The position numbers and the translations under genes are program-made. Below the pieces are notes generated by a model. It did not search any database and was not told where the DNA came from. It saw only the letters and a program-made list of their open reading frames with translations. This document shows positions 16,799-25,359 of a stretch of 64,000 nt of DNA, in pieces (the first letter of the stretch is position 1; each line of letters begins with the position of its first letter). Origin of the DNA: Bradyrhizobium agreste (GTDB lineage: Bacteria; Pseudomonadota; Alphaproteobacteria; Rhizobiales; Xanthobacteraceae); the NCBI RefSeq assembly GCF_016031625.1, contig NZ_JACCHP010000011.1, positions 1 to 64,000 of the forward strand. Direction: 5' to 3'.

Positions 16799-17587
16799 AT
16801 GCAGTTCAAACACGTCACGCTCGCCTTCGATGGCTCGGTCGCGATCCTCAAGCTCGATCATCAGGAGGTGATGAACGCGGTCTCTGTCGACATGTTGGGC
16901 GGTCTTTCCGAGGCGCTCGATGCGATCGAGGAGAAGAAGGACGAGGTGCGCTGCGTGGTGCTGACCGGTGCGGGGCGGGCGTTCTGCACCGGCGCCAATC
17001 TGCAAGGCCGCAACAACCAGTCGAAGAAGACCAAGGCCGGCCTGACGCTGGAGACCGGCTTTCATCCCTTCCTGCGCCGCATCCGCAATCTGCATTGCCC
17101 GATCATCACGGCCGTCAACGGTCCCGCCGCCGGCGCCGGCATGAGCTTCGCACTGCTCGGCGACATGATTTTATGCGCGCGGTCTTCCTACTTTCTTCAA
17201 GCCTTCCGCCGCATCGGTCTCGTGCCGGATTGCGGCTCGACCTGGCTCTTGCCGCGGCTCGTCGGGCGCGCGCGCTCGATCGAATTGTCGCTGATGGGCG
17301 AGCGGCTGCCGGCCGAGAAGGCGCTGGAATGGGGCCTCGTCAACCGCGTCTACGATGACGGCGTCTTGATGGAGGAAGCGATGAAGCTGGCGCGCGATCT
17401 CGCCAGCGGCCCGACCGTGGCGCTGTCGCTGATCCGCAAGCTCTATTGGGATAGCCCCGAGAATTCCTTCGAGGATCAGCTCAATCTGGAATTCCAGTGT
17501 CAGCTCCGCGCCGGCGACACCGAGGATTTCCGCGAGGGCGTCGGCGCCTTCCTCGAGAAGCGGCCCGCGCAGTTCAAGGGCAAATGA
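16799..17587 (+). CDS. Enoyl-CoA hydratase/isomerase family protein
   Basis: A 262-residue crotonase-fold protein. Oxyanion-hole segments are TGAGRAFCTGANL and NGPAAGAGMSFALLGDM. The motif IGLVPDCGSTWLLPRLVG has Asp where hydratases carry a catalytic Glu, a pattern seen in PaaG-like isomerases. GAGGAAACC precedes the ATG. Its stop overlaps the kinase start at 17584 (ATGA), so it is translationally coupled to the kinase-DUF6285 pair and probably acts in the same pathway. Confidence 0.85.
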   Translation: MQFKHVTLAFDGSVAILKLDHQEVMNAVSVDMLGGLSEALDAIEEKKDEVRCVVLTGAGRAFCTGANLQGRNNQSKKTKAGLTLETGFHPFLRRIRNLHCPIITAVNGPAAGAGMSFALLGDMILCARSSYFLQAFRRIGLVPDCGSTWLLPRLVGRARSIELSLMGERLPAEKALEWGLVNRVYDDGVLMEEAMKLARDLASGPTVALSLIRKLYWDSPENSFEDQLNLEFQCQLRAGDTEDFREGVGAFLEKRPAQFKGK

Positions 17588-18570
17588 TCGAGGCGGCGCT
17601 TTCACGCAGCGTCCGGCGCTGGTGCGAAGGGGCGACCGGCGCGACCTCTGCGGCAAAGCTATCCGGCGGCGCCAGCCAGGAAACCTGGCGCTTCGACATC
17701 ACGCATCCCGATGGTGTGATCGGCGCAATCCTGCGCCGCTCGCCAAAGGGCTATGGCGCCGCGCCGACCCGTGCGGCCGGTCTCGCAGCGGAAGCGCAGC
17801 TGATGCAGCTCGCCTATGAGGCCGGCGTGCCGTCGCCCCGCGTACTGCACGTACTGGTGCCCGAGGACGATCTCGGCACCGGCTTCATCATGCAGCGGAT
17901 CGAGGGCGAGACCATCGCGCGCAAGATTCTTCGCGATGAAGAGTACGCGGCGGCGCGGCCCATTTTGGCGCGGCAGATCGGCGGCATTCTCGCAGGTCTC
18001 CATCGGCTGCCGCAGGACAAGCTGCCTGCGCTGCGCAGCAGGGGCGCGACCCAGGAGATCGCCGAGTTCGAGCGCGACTATCGTAGCCTGAATTGGCCCA
18101 AGCCCGTGTTCGAGCTGGCGCTGCGCTGGCTGCGCGACCACGATCCCGGCCCCGCGGCCGAGACCACGCTGGTGCACGGCGATTTCCGCAACGGTAATCT
18201 CATCATCGGCGCGGATGGCGTTCGCGCCGTGCTGGACTGGGAGCTCGCCCATCTCGGCGACCCCATGGAGGATCTCGGCTGGGTCTGCGTCAACTCCTGG
18301 CGCTTCGGCGAGATCGACAAGCCCGTCGGCGGCTTTGGCACACGCGAGGAGCTGTTCGCCGGCTACGAGGCGGCGGGCCGCAAGGTCGACCCCGAACGCG
18401 TCAAGTTCTGGGAAGTGATGGGCACGCTGCGCTGGGGCATCATGTGCGGCGGCATGATGCAGCGCTTTCGCGAGGGGCCCGACCATTCCATGGAGCGCGC
18501 CATGATCGGCCGCCGCGCCAGCGAGACCGAGATCGATCTGTTGCGGCTGCTGGCGCCGCGCGGGAGCTGA
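17584..18570 (+). CDS. APH-fold kinase, LvaA / ACAD10-11 kinase-like
   Basis: A 328-residue aminoglycoside-phosphotransferase-fold protein. The nucleotide loop is LSGGASQETW (residues 26-35), the catalytic HGDFRNGN has D200 and N205, and the metal-binding aspartate is D218 in VLDWE. This subgroup is not an antibiotic resistance enzyme: relatives phosphorylate the 4-hydroxyl of 4-hydroxyacyl-CoA (LvaA in Pseudomonas putida; the N-terminal half of human ACAD10/11). It overlaps the crotonase stop by 4 bp and is followed after 3 bp by the DUF6285 gene, matching the lvaA-lvaB order. Substrate specificity is inferred. Confidence 0.8.
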   Translation: MIEAALSRSVRRWCEGATGATSAAKLSGGASQETWRFDITHPDGVIGAILRRSPKGYGAAPTRAAGLAAEAQLMQLAYEAGVPSPRVLHVLVPEDDLGTGFIMQRIEGETIARKILRDEEYAAARPILARQIGGILAGLHRLPQDKLPALRSRGATQEIAEFERDYRSLNWPKPVFELALRWLRDHDPGPAAETTLVHGDFRNGNLIIGADGVRAVLDWELAHLGDPMEDLGWVCVNSWRFGEIDKPVGGFGTREELFAGYEAAGRKVDPERVKFWEVMGTLRWGIMCGGMMQRFREGPDHSMERAMIGRRASETEIDLLRLLAPRGS

Positions 18571-18573
18571 CAC

Positions 18574-18951
18574 ATGCAGGACGAGCCGACCCCGATCGAG
18601 CTGACCAAAGCGGTCGCCGATTTCCTCCGCAACGACATTACGCCGCTGATCTCCGGCCATCAGGCATTCAAGCTGCGCGTCGCCATCAACATTCTCGACC
18701 TCGTGACGCGCCAGCTGACGCAGGAGGCGGGGAGCGAGGCGAGGGAGGTGGAACGGCTGCGCGGGCTGCTCGGCATCGATGGCTCGGTGACGGAGCTTAA
18801 CCGCGCGCTCGCCGAGCGCATAGCGAAAGGCGAACTCGACCTCGCAACGCCGGGCCTCGCCGAGCATCTGTGGGCAACCACGATGGACAAGCTCGCGGTC
18901 GATCAGCCGAACTATGCGTCGTATAGGCGCGAATTGGGGCGCAATCCGTAG
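18574..18951 (+). CDS. DUF6285 protein, probable LvaB-like kinase partner
   Basis: A 125-residue mostly helical protein with no catalytic motif. It reads PIELTKAVADFLRNDITPLI, then FKLRVAINILDLVTRQL, and ends VDQPNYASYRR. I recognise the family as DUF6285, whose genes sit next to APH-fold kinases of acyl-CoA catabolism; LvaB of the levulinate pathway is a small protein of this sort that supports LvaA activity. It lies 3 bp after the kinase stop, and its own stop runs into a palindromic repeat. Confidence 0.7.
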   Translation: MQDEPTPIELTKAVADFLRNDITPLISGHQAFKLRVAINILDLVTRQLTQEAGSEAREVERLRGLLGIDGSVTELNRALAERIAKGELDLATPGLAEHLWATTMDKLAVDQPNYASYRRELGRNP

Positions 18952-19034
18952 GATGGGCAGAGCGCAGCGAAACCCATCATCTCACGCCGCGCTCTGCCCT
19001 CGATGGGTTTCGCTGCGCTCTACCCATCCTACGC
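18947..19034. repeat. Palindromic repeat, CGTAGGATGGGCAGAGC family
   Basis: CGTAGGATGGGCAGAGCGCA faces TGCGCTCTACCCATCCTACG, with inner CGAAACCCATC / GATGGGTTTCG. It begins inside the last codons of the DUF6285 gene. A degenerate half copy is at 26913-26942. Confidence 0.85.
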
Positions 19035-19036
19035 GC

Positions 19037-19143
19037 CGTCATGCCGGGGCGTCGCGCAGCGACGAGCCCGGAATCCATTTATCCGCGCGTTCTGTCGCTT
19101 GATGGATTCCGGGCTCGCGCCTGACGGCGCGCCCCGGAATGAC
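19037..19143. repeat. Palindromic repeat, GTCATTCCGGGGC family
   Basis: CGTCATGCCGGGGCG faces CGCCCCGGAATGACCG, with inner GGAATCCAT / ATGGATTCC. It lies directly after the preceding repeat, forming a tandem of two families. Confidence 0.85.
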
Positions 19144-19157
19144 CGCGCAAAGCGCGG

Positions 19158-19937
19158 TCACTTCCCCACCCATTTCGGCGGCCGCTTCTCCGAGAACGCC
19201 TTCGGGCCCTCGATGTAGTCCTGCGAGGCGACCATCGCCTGCACGGCCGGATAGTCGCGCTGCTCCGCGATCGCCTGCTCCAGCGACACGCCGAGCCCCT
19301 TCTGGATCGCCTGCTTCGAAGCCCGGATCGACATCGGCGAATTCTTGGCGATCATCTCGGCCCAGCGCAGCGCGGTGGCGAGCGCCTCGCCCTGCGGCAC
19401 CACCTCGTTGACGAAGCCGAGCTCGAAACCTTCCTTGGCGCTGACATGGCGCGCGGTGAGGATCATGCCCATGGCGCGCTTCAACCCGATCTGGCGCGGC
19501 AGGCGGTGCAGGCCGCCGGCGAGCGCGGCCAGGCCAACGCGCGGCTCGGGCAGTGCGAAGGTCGCGTTCTCCGCGGCGATGATGAGGTCGCAGGCGAGCG
19601 CGATCTCGAAGCCGCCGCCCATGGCGACGCCGTTCACGGCGGCGATGATCGGCTTGTCGCAGTCGAAGCGCGAGGTGAGGCCGGCAAAGCCGCCCTTGTC
19701 CCAGCCGCGTTTTCCCCCGGCCGCCTGCCACTTCAAATCGTTGCCGGCGCAGAACGCCTTGTCGCCGGCGCCTGTGACGATCGCGATCCACTGCTCGGGA
19801 TCTCCGGAGAAATCGTCAAACACTTGCTGCAATTCGAAATGTGCATCCGTGTGCAGCGCGTTGTAGACCTCGGGCCGCGACAGCGTCACGATCGTGATCG
19901 GTCCTTTGCGTTCCACCTTTGAAAATTTCAGCTCCAT
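19158..19937 (-). CDS. Enoyl-CoA hydratase family (carnitinyl-CoA dehydratase-like)
   Basis: A 259-residue crotonase-fold protein. Oxyanion segments are TGAGDKAFCAGNDLKWQ and NGVAMGGGFEIALACD, and LPEPRVGLAALAGGLHRLPR carries a single Glu, a pattern I associate with CaiD-like hydratases. The C terminus SEKRPPKWVGK is typical of the family. ATG 19937 follows GGGAGCGCG; the longer reading from 20135 would cover the promoter region of the divergent dehydrogenase. The substrate is unknown. Confidence 0.85.
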   Translation of the reverse strand: MELKFSKVERKGPITIVTLSRPEVYNALHTDAHFELQQVFDDFSGDPEQWIAIVTGAGDKAFCAGNDLKWQAAGGKRGWDKGGFAGLTSRFDCDKPIIAAVNGVAMGGGFEIALACDLIIAAENATFALPEPRVGLAALAGGLHRLPRQIGLKRAMGMILTARHVSAKEGFELGFVNEVVPQGEALATALRWAEMIAKNSPMSIRASKQAIQKGLGVSLEQAIAEQRDYPAVQAMVASQDYIEGPKAFSEKRPPKWVGK

Positions 19938-20150
19938 CGCGCGCTCCCGGTTTTTCTCGTGAAAGAATGTTGGCGTCATACTACCGCTCGGGTGCGCCTG
20001 AGCACCATCGAATTGCGCGGGCGCGCCTTGCGCCGCCGTCACGTCTCGGCTTGCTTGACTTGCACGCGCTCTTCTCACCTTAATCGAGCCAAGCAAGAAT
20101 GCGCCTAGCGCCTTAACGCAAAACGATAAAATCAATCCGGGAGAGAACCT

Positions 20151-21425
20151 GTGGATTTCTCATTGCCTGCCGATCTCGTCGCCTATCTCGGAGAGCTCGA
20201 CCGCTTCATCGACCGCGAGATCAAGCCGTTGGAACAGGCCGACGACAACATCCGTTTCTTCGATCATCGCCGCGAATGGGCGCGCACCGATTTCGAGAAT
20301 GGCGGCCTGCCGCGCCACGAATGGGAAGCGCTGCTGCGCAAGGCCAAGGATCTCGCCGATGCCGCCGGGCATCTGCGCTTTCCCGTGCCGAAGCAATATG
20401 GCGGCAAGGACGGCTCCAATCTCTGGATGGCCGTGATCCGCGAGCATTTTGCCGCCAAAGGCCTTGGCCTGCACAACGATCTCCAGAACGAGCATTCCAT
20501 CGTCGGCAATTTCCCCGTCGTCACCATGCTGGATCGCTACGGCCGCGACGACCAGAAGGCGATGATCGACGGCTCGATCAGGGGCAAATACCGCATCACG
20601 TTCGGCCTCACCGAGCCGCATCACGGCTCGGATGCCACCCACATGGAAACGCGTGCGGTGCCGGCCACGCGCGACAACGTGAAGGGCTGGGTCATCAACG
20701 GCGAGAAGATGTGGACGACAGGCATGCACGTCGCCACGCACTGCGCGCTGTTCGCGCGCACCAGCGGCAATGACGGCGATGCCCACGGCATCACTTGTTT
20801 CCTGGTGCCGGCCAGGAGTCCCGGCGTGAGGATCGAGGAGTACATGTGGACCTTCAACATGCCGACCGATCATCCGCGCGTCAGCTTCACCGATGTCTTC
20901 GTGCCGGAGGATGCGCTGTTTGGCGAGGTCGGCCGCGGCCTCTCGCTGGCGCAATGCTTCGTCCACCAAAATCGCATTCGGCAGGCGGCAAGCTCGCTCG
21001 GTGCCGCGGTCTACTGCATCAACGAGAGCGTGAAATATGCACGGGAGCGAAAGCCCTTCGGCAAAGCGCTCGCCGAGAATCAGGCGATCCAATTCCCGCT
21101 GGTCGAGCTTGCGACCCAAGCCGAGATGCTGCGCCTCTTGATCCGCAAGACCGCCTGGGAGATGGACCAGCTCAATGAGGAGCAGATCGAGCGCACGCTG
21201 TCCGACCGCGTCTCGATGTGCAATTACTGGGCAAACCGCCTCTGCTGCGAATCCGCCGACCGCGCCATGCAGGTCCATGGCGGCATGGGCTATTCACGTC
21301 ACAAGCCGTTCGAGCACATCTATCGGCACCACCGCAGGTATCGCATCACCGAGGGCAGCGAGGAGATCCAGATGCGGAAAGTGGCGGGGTTCCTGTTCGG
21401 CTATATGGGGCCGCGGAAGCATTGA
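20151..21425 (+). CDS. Acyl-CoA dehydrogenase family protein
   Basis: A 424-residue flavin dehydrogenase. FAD/substrate stretches are FGLTEPHHGSDATHM and WVINGEKMWTTGMH, the C-terminal domain has ARERKPFGKALAENQAIQFP and QVHGGMGYSRHKPFEHIYR, and the end carries RITEGSEEIQMRKVAG with a likely catalytic Glu near residue 401. Start GTG 20151 follows GGGAGAGAACCT. The gene runs divergent to the crotonase at 19158. It differs from the DGPDEVH-type ACAD at 13787, so the locus carries two unlike dehydrogenases. Confidence 0.88.
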   Translation: MDFSLPADLVAYLGELDRFIDREIKPLEQADDNIRFFDHRREWARTDFENGGLPRHEWEALLRKAKDLADAAGHLRFPVPKQYGGKDGSNLWMAVIREHFAAKGLGLHNDLQNEHSIVGNFPVVTMLDRYGRDDQKAMIDGSIRGKYRITFGLTEPHHGSDATHMETRAVPATRDNVKGWVINGEKMWTTGMHVATHCALFARTSGNDGDAHGITCFLVPARSPGVRIEEYMWTFNMPTDHPRVSFTDVFVPEDALFGEVGRGLSLAQCFVHQNRIRQAASSLGAAVYCINESVKYARERKPFGKALAENQAIQFPLVELATQAEMLRLLIRKTAWEMDQLNEEQIERTLSDRVSMCNYWANRLCCESADRAMQVHGGMGYSRHKPFEHIYRHHRRYRITEGSEEIQMRKVAGFLFGYMGPRKH

Positions 21426-21461
21426 TAGCGGTGCGAATGCGACGAGGCGTCTTGCTGCGGC

Positions 21462-21565
21462 GGCAGTCTGGATTGCTTCGTCGCAAGGGCTCCTCGCAAT
21501 GACGCGGAGAGAGAAACGCCTCTCTCCTCCGTCATTGCGAGCGGAGCGAAGCAATCCAGGATCTC
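21462..21565. repeat. Palindromic repeat, CATTGCGAGCG family, rearranged
   Basis: A right-half unit (GGATTGCTTCGTCGC to CTCGCAATGACG, 21470-21504) is followed by a left-half unit (CCGTCATTGCGAGCGGAGC to GCAATCCAGG, 21529-21560). The order of halves is inverted relative to the copies at 11123 and 41252. Confidence 0.75.
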
Positions 21566-21600
21566 TCAAAGCAGGTAGTCTCGATGGCTGCGCCTCGAGG

Positions 21601-23178
21601 CTAGTTGACCCGCCGATCCTTCCCCGCCCAATAGGGCTCGCGCAGCTGCCGCCGCAGGATCTTGCCCGAGGGATTCCGCGGCAGCGCCGGCAGGAACTCC
21701 ACGCTCTTCGGCGTCTTGTAGCCGGCGATGCGCGTCCGGGCGAAGTTGATGATGTCGGTGGCGGTCGCCTCCTTGCCGGGCTTCATCACCACCATCGCCT
21801 TCACCGCCTCGCCCCATTTGTCGTCGGGCACGCCGATCACGGCGGCTTCCGCCACATCAGGGTGGTCGCACAGCGCGCTCTCGACCTCGGCCGGATAGAT
21901 GTTCTCGCCGCCGGAGATGATCATGTCCTTGATGCGATCGTGGATGTAGAGATAGCCGTCCTCGTCCATGTAGCCGGCATCGCCCGTGCGCAGCCAGCCG
22001 TCGCCGCGCAGCGTCGCGGCGGTGGCCTCCGGCAGATTCCAGTAGCCCGCCATGTTGGATCCGGAGCGGGTCGCGATCTCGCCGACCTGGCGTGGCGGCA
22101 GCGGCTTGCCCTCCGGATCAAGAATCGCGATCTCGACGCCCGGCAGCGCCTTGCCGGCCGATCGCATCCGCTCGAGACCCTCGACGTGATCCTCCGGCGG
22201 CAGCGCGACGATGGTGCCCGTCGTCTCGGTCATGCCGTACATCTGCACGAAGCCGCATTTGAAGACCTCGATGCATTCCTTCAGCAGTGCTGCGGGAATC
22301 GGCGAGGCGCCATACAGCATGTATTTCAGCCGCGAGAAGTCCATCGTCTTGGCGCGGGGCTGCCGTACCACGAACTGCATCGCCGCCGGCACCATGAACA
22401 GTTTTGTGATGCCCGACTGCTCGAAGAAATCCAGAACCTTGGTCGGATCGAACTCGCGCGCAATCACGCCGCGAGCGCCGTGATAGAGCCCCATCGCGCC
22501 CCATCCGGAGCCGCCGATGTGGAAGATCGGCATCGCCACCAGCGAGACGTCGTCGGTCGACCACCGGTTCCACTCAGGCTTGTCCTCGGTGTTGCCGGTC
22601 TGCACCAGGTTCAGGAAGTTCGCGTGGCTCAGCATCGCGCCCTTCGGCTTGCCCGTCGTGCCCGACGTATAGAGCTGGATCGCGATGTCGCTTGTGTCGA
22701 TCGGCACCTTGGGATCGTCGCCGCTCTGCGCATCGCGCCAGGCCGTAAAGTCCTGCCATTCCGGCGCGCCGCCCTCGGTGGTGATGATGGTGCGCACGCC
22801 CGGTATCTGGTCCCTGATCTGGCGCACCTGCGCGATGAATTCCGGCCCGACGAACAGCACGGGCGCCTTGCAATCCGAAACGATGAAGGCGACCTCGGGC
22901 CCCGCGAGCCGCCAGTTCACCGGCGCCATCACGCAGCCTGCCTTCATCGCGCCCATCAAGAGCTCGAAATAGATGTCGCTGTTCTTGCCGAGATAGGCGA
23001 TGCGGTCGCCCTTCGTCACGCCCATCGCAAGGAGCGCGTTCGCGACCTTGTTGGTCTTGACGTCGAACTCGGCAAAGCTGGTGACGCGGCCTTCGAATTC
23101 AAAGGCGACGGCGCTGCCGCGGCTCTTCGCGCGCTCGCGCACCATGTCGGCGAGGTTCGCCAGTTTCGGTGTGGACAT
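21601..23178 (-). CDS. Acyl-CoA synthetase (AMP-forming)
   Basis: A 525-residue ANL-superfamily ligase that would activate a carboxylic acid as its CoA ester through an acyl-AMP. The P-loop is YTSGTTGKPKGAMLSH, then come VQMYGMTETTGT, LRTGDAGYMDEDGYLYIHDR, SGGENIYPAEVE and the catalytic lysine in PRNPSGKILRRQLRE. GGGAGAAAC precedes ATG 23178. It lies 3' of the convergent acyl-CoA dehydrogenase and upstream of a GC-rich repeat. It is a candidate for the LvaE-like entry step of the local pathway; the acid is unknown. Confidence 0.88.
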   Translation of the reverse strand: MSTPKLANLADMVRERAKSRGSAVAFEFEGRVTSFAEFDVKTNKVANALLAMGVTKGDRIAYLGKNSDIYFELLMGAMKAGCVMAPVNWRLAGPEVAFIVSDCKAPVLFVGPEFIAQVRQIRDQIPGVRTIITTEGGAPEWQDFTAWRDAQSGDDPKVPIDTSDIAIQLYTSGTTGKPKGAMLSHANFLNLVQTGNTEDKPEWNRWSTDDVSLVAMPIFHIGGSGWGAMGLYHGARGVIAREFDPTKVLDFFEQSGITKLFMVPAAMQFVVRQPRAKTMDFSRLKYMLYGASPIPAALLKECIEVFKCGFVQMYGMTETTGTIVALPPEDHVEGLERMRSAGKALPGVEIAILDPEGKPLPPRQVGEIATRSGSNMAGYWNLPEATAATLRGDGWLRTGDAGYMDEDGYLYIHDRIKDMIISGGENIYPAEVESALCDHPDVAEAAVIGVPDDKWGEAVKAMVVMKPGKEATATDIINFARTRIAGYKTPKSVEFLPALPRNPSGKILRRQLREPYWAGKDRRVN

Positions 23179-23265
23179 GTTTCTCCCGTAGCTCTTGTTT
23201 TTATGCCCTGGAATGTGACGTCATCCGCGGGTGAAGACAATACGGGACAGATCAGCCGCGGTTTC

Positions 23266-23428
23266 GTGTCCCGGACGCTGCGCAGCACGAAGTGATGCAC
23301 TGCAGAGCCGGGACCCAGCAGGCCGCATTGTGCGTAAGGCGAGATGGGCCCCCGCTCAGCAGCGCACCACGTCGCTCCGGACGATGCTTCGCATCGCCGG
23401 GGACGCGCTGCGCTGCGTCCGGGGCACC
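23266..23428. repeat. GC-rich degenerate repeat, GTCCCGGACGC / GCGTCCGGGG type
   Basis: GTGTCCCGGACGCTGCGCAG and the downstream GCGCTGCGCTGCGTCCGGGG are inverted relatives. The middle has CGATGCTTCGCATCG, a perfect small hairpin. A shorter similar piece lies at about 32135-32175. Confidence 0.6.
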
Positions 23429-23436
23429 GGAGAGCG

Positions 23437-24309
23437 CTACCCCCGCTTCGCGCGGTCCTTCTCGTTCTGCGCCATGATGCTCTCGCGCGCGGTTTTCCAG
23501 TCGTCGTCGCTCCAGTCGCGCAGCTGGTAGAAGTTGCCGCCCATGGCAAGCGCCTGGGCGCCGTCCATGGCGATGGTCTCGCCGTTGATCCAGTCGCAGC
23601 CGCCGGAGATCAGGAACACCGCAAGGTTCTGTAGCTCCTCCATGGTGCCGACGCGGCCCATCGGGTTCATCGCCCTGGTACGCGCGCCGGCTTCGTCGCC
23701 CGGCTTGATGCGCTTGCTCATGCCCTCGGTCGGAATTTCGCCGGGCGCGATGGTGTTGAGGCGGATGCCGTAGCGGCCCCATTCGGTCGCGAGCGACATC
23801 GTCATGGCGTGGATCGCCGACTTGCTCATCGCCGACGGCACCACGTAAGGCGAGCCGTTGCGCACCCAGGTTACCGTGATGGAGACGACGTTGCCGGGCT
23901 GCTTCAACGCGATCCAGCGCTTGCCGATCGCATGGGTCACGTAAAACGTGCCGTGCATGACGATGTTGGCGACCGCATCGAAGCCGCGCGGCGAGAGCTC
24001 CTCGGTACGCGAGATGAAATTGCCGGCGGCGTTGTTGATGAGATCGGTCAGCGGCGCCTCGCGAAAGATGGTCTCCACCATCTCTTCGACCGCGAGCGCG
24101 TTGCGGATGTCGACGCCGTGGCTAGTGACGCGGCCGCCGTAGAGATCCATCAGCTCGGTCGCGGTCTCGTCGCAGACGATCTTGCGCCGGCCGCAGATGT
24201 GCACCTCGGCGCCGAGCTGGAGGAAGCGTGCCGCCATCGACTTGCCGAGACCGGTGCCGCCGCCGGTCACGAGAATGCGCCGGCCGGCCAGAAGATTTTC
24301 CTTGAACAT
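23437..24309 (-). CDS. SDR oxidoreductase, 2,4-dienoyl-CoA reductase (DECR1)-like
   Basis: A 290-residue SDR. The cofactor motif is VTGGGTGLGKSMA, and NNAAGNFISRTEELS replaces the common NNAG. The active-site part reads VVPSAMSKSAIHAMTMSLA, with the SxxxK form seen in mitochondrial 2,4-dienoyl-CoA reductase rather than the ordinary YxxxK, followed by EWGRYGIRLNTIAPG. This suggests an NADPH-dependent 2,4-dienoyl-CoA reductase for unsaturated acyl chains. GGGGGAAA precedes ATG 24309. It is divergent from the crotonase at 24415. Confidence 0.82.
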   Translation of the reverse strand: MFKENLLAGRRILVTGGGTGLGKSMAARFLQLGAEVHICGRRKIVCDETATELMDLYGGRVTSHGVDIRNALAVEEMVETIFREAPLTDLINNAAGNFISRTEELSPRGFDAVANIVMHGTFYVTHAIGKRWIALKQPGNVVSITVTWVRNGSPYVVPSAMSKSAIHAMTMSLATEWGRYGIRLNTIAPGEIPTEGMSKRIKPGDEAGARTRAMNPMGRVGTMEELQNLAVFLISGGCDWINGETIAMDGAQALAMGGNFYQLRDWSDDDWKTARESIMAQNEKDRAKRG

Positions 24310-24414
24310 GGCTGTTTCCCCCGTAGGGATTGTCAGTTAATTGGTCGATTGACTAAATCCGTCCGCCGGCGTCCTGTAAAGCGGCACTGAACAAGAACAG
24401 GGGAGAATTCGTCC

Positions 24415-25224
24415 ATGGAAGATCGCGTCTCGATCTCGATCTCGGAAGGCGTCGCCGACGTGCGCCTGGTGCGCGCGGACAAGATGAACGCGCTGGATCA
24501 GCCCATGTTCGAGGCCCTCGTCGCCGCAACCGACCGGCTTGCGAAGGAGAAAGGCGTGCGCGCCGTTGTCCTGTCAGGCGAAGGCCGCGCCTTCTGCGCC
24601 GGGCTGGACATGGGACGTTTTGCCGCCATGAAGGACAAGGGCGGCAACGGAATTCCGGGTGGCGAAAATCGCGATCTCACGGTGCGCACCTATGGCAAGG
24701 CCAACTTCGCGCAACAGGCGGTGTGGGGCTGGCGCCAGCTCCCGATGCCGGTGATCGCGGCCGTGCATGGCGTCGCCTTCGGCGGCGGCTTCCAGCTCTC
24801 GCTCGGTGCCGACATGCGCTTTCTCAGCTCGGATGCGCGGATGTCGATCATGGAGATCAAATGGGGCCTCGTGCCCGATATGGCGGGCACGCCGATCCTG
24901 GCCTCGCTGGTGCGCGACGATATTTTGCGCGATCTCACCTATACCGGGCGCATCTTCTCTGCGCAGGAGGCAATGGCTTACGGCCTCGCCACGCGCATTT
25001 GCGACGATCCGCGCACTGCCGCGCTGGAAGTCGCGCGCGAGATCGCCGGAAAAAGCCCCGATGCAATCCGCGCGGCAAAACGGATGCTGAACAATCTCTC
25101 GGTCGATCCGGGCCCGGCGCTGCTCGCCGAATCCGTCGAGCAGCAGAAGCTGATCGGCAGCCCCAACCAGACCGAGGCCGTGCGCGCCAATCTGGAGAAG
25201 CGTAGCCCGAAGTTTGCGGATTAG
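24415..25224 (+). CDS. Enoyl-CoA hydratase/isomerase family protein
   Basis: A 269-residue crotonase-fold protein. SGEGRAFCAGLDMGRF and HGVAFGGGFQLSLGADMRF form the oxyanion hole, and WGLVPDMAGTPILA has Asp at the second acidic position, again unlike a classical two-Glu hydratase. It may be an isomerase or a hydratase variant. GGGGAG lies 10 bp before the ATG. It is separated from the acyl-CoA ligase at 25360 by a palindromic repeat, so co-transcription is uncertain. Confidence 0.84.
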   Translation: MEDRVSISISEGVADVRLVRADKMNALDQPMFEALVAATDRLAKEKGVRAVVLSGEGRAFCAGLDMGRFAAMKDKGGNGIPGGENRDLTVRTYGKANFAQQAVWGWRQLPMPVIAAVHGVAFGGGFQLSLGADMRFLSSDARMSIMEIKWGLVPDMAGTPILASLVRDDILRDLTYTGRIFSAQEAMAYGLATRICDDPRTAALEVAREIAGKSPDAIRAAKRMLNNLSVDPGPALLAESVEQQKLIGSPNQTEAVRANLEKRSPKFAD

Positions 25225-25231
25225 CAGCTGC

Positions 25232-25333
25232 CGTCGTTCCGGGGCGATGCGAAGCATCGAACTATGGTGCGCAATTGCGCACCTGAGAACCTCGAGATTC
25301 CGGGTCTGGTCCTTCGGACCATCCCGGAATGAC
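25232..25333. repeat. Palindromic repeat, GTCATTCCGGGGC family, divergent copy
   Basis: CGTCGTTCCGGGGCGATGCG opens the element and CATCCCGGAATGACAG closes it. The inner part has GGTGCGCAATTGCGCACC, a perfect palindrome, in place of the usual loop. Confidence 0.75.
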
Positions 25334-25359
25334 AGCACAACAACAAAGAAAAACAACAA

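Noticed and set aside
17584..18570. Aminoglycoside resistance kinase
   Set aside because: The fold matches, but coupling to a crotonase and DUF6285 within acyl-CoA genes points to metabolism.
21175..23295. Long open frame (706 codons) antisense to the acyl-CoA synthetase at 21601
   Set aside because: It runs across the end of another gene and a repeat and has shadow composition; the sense ligase carries all motifs.
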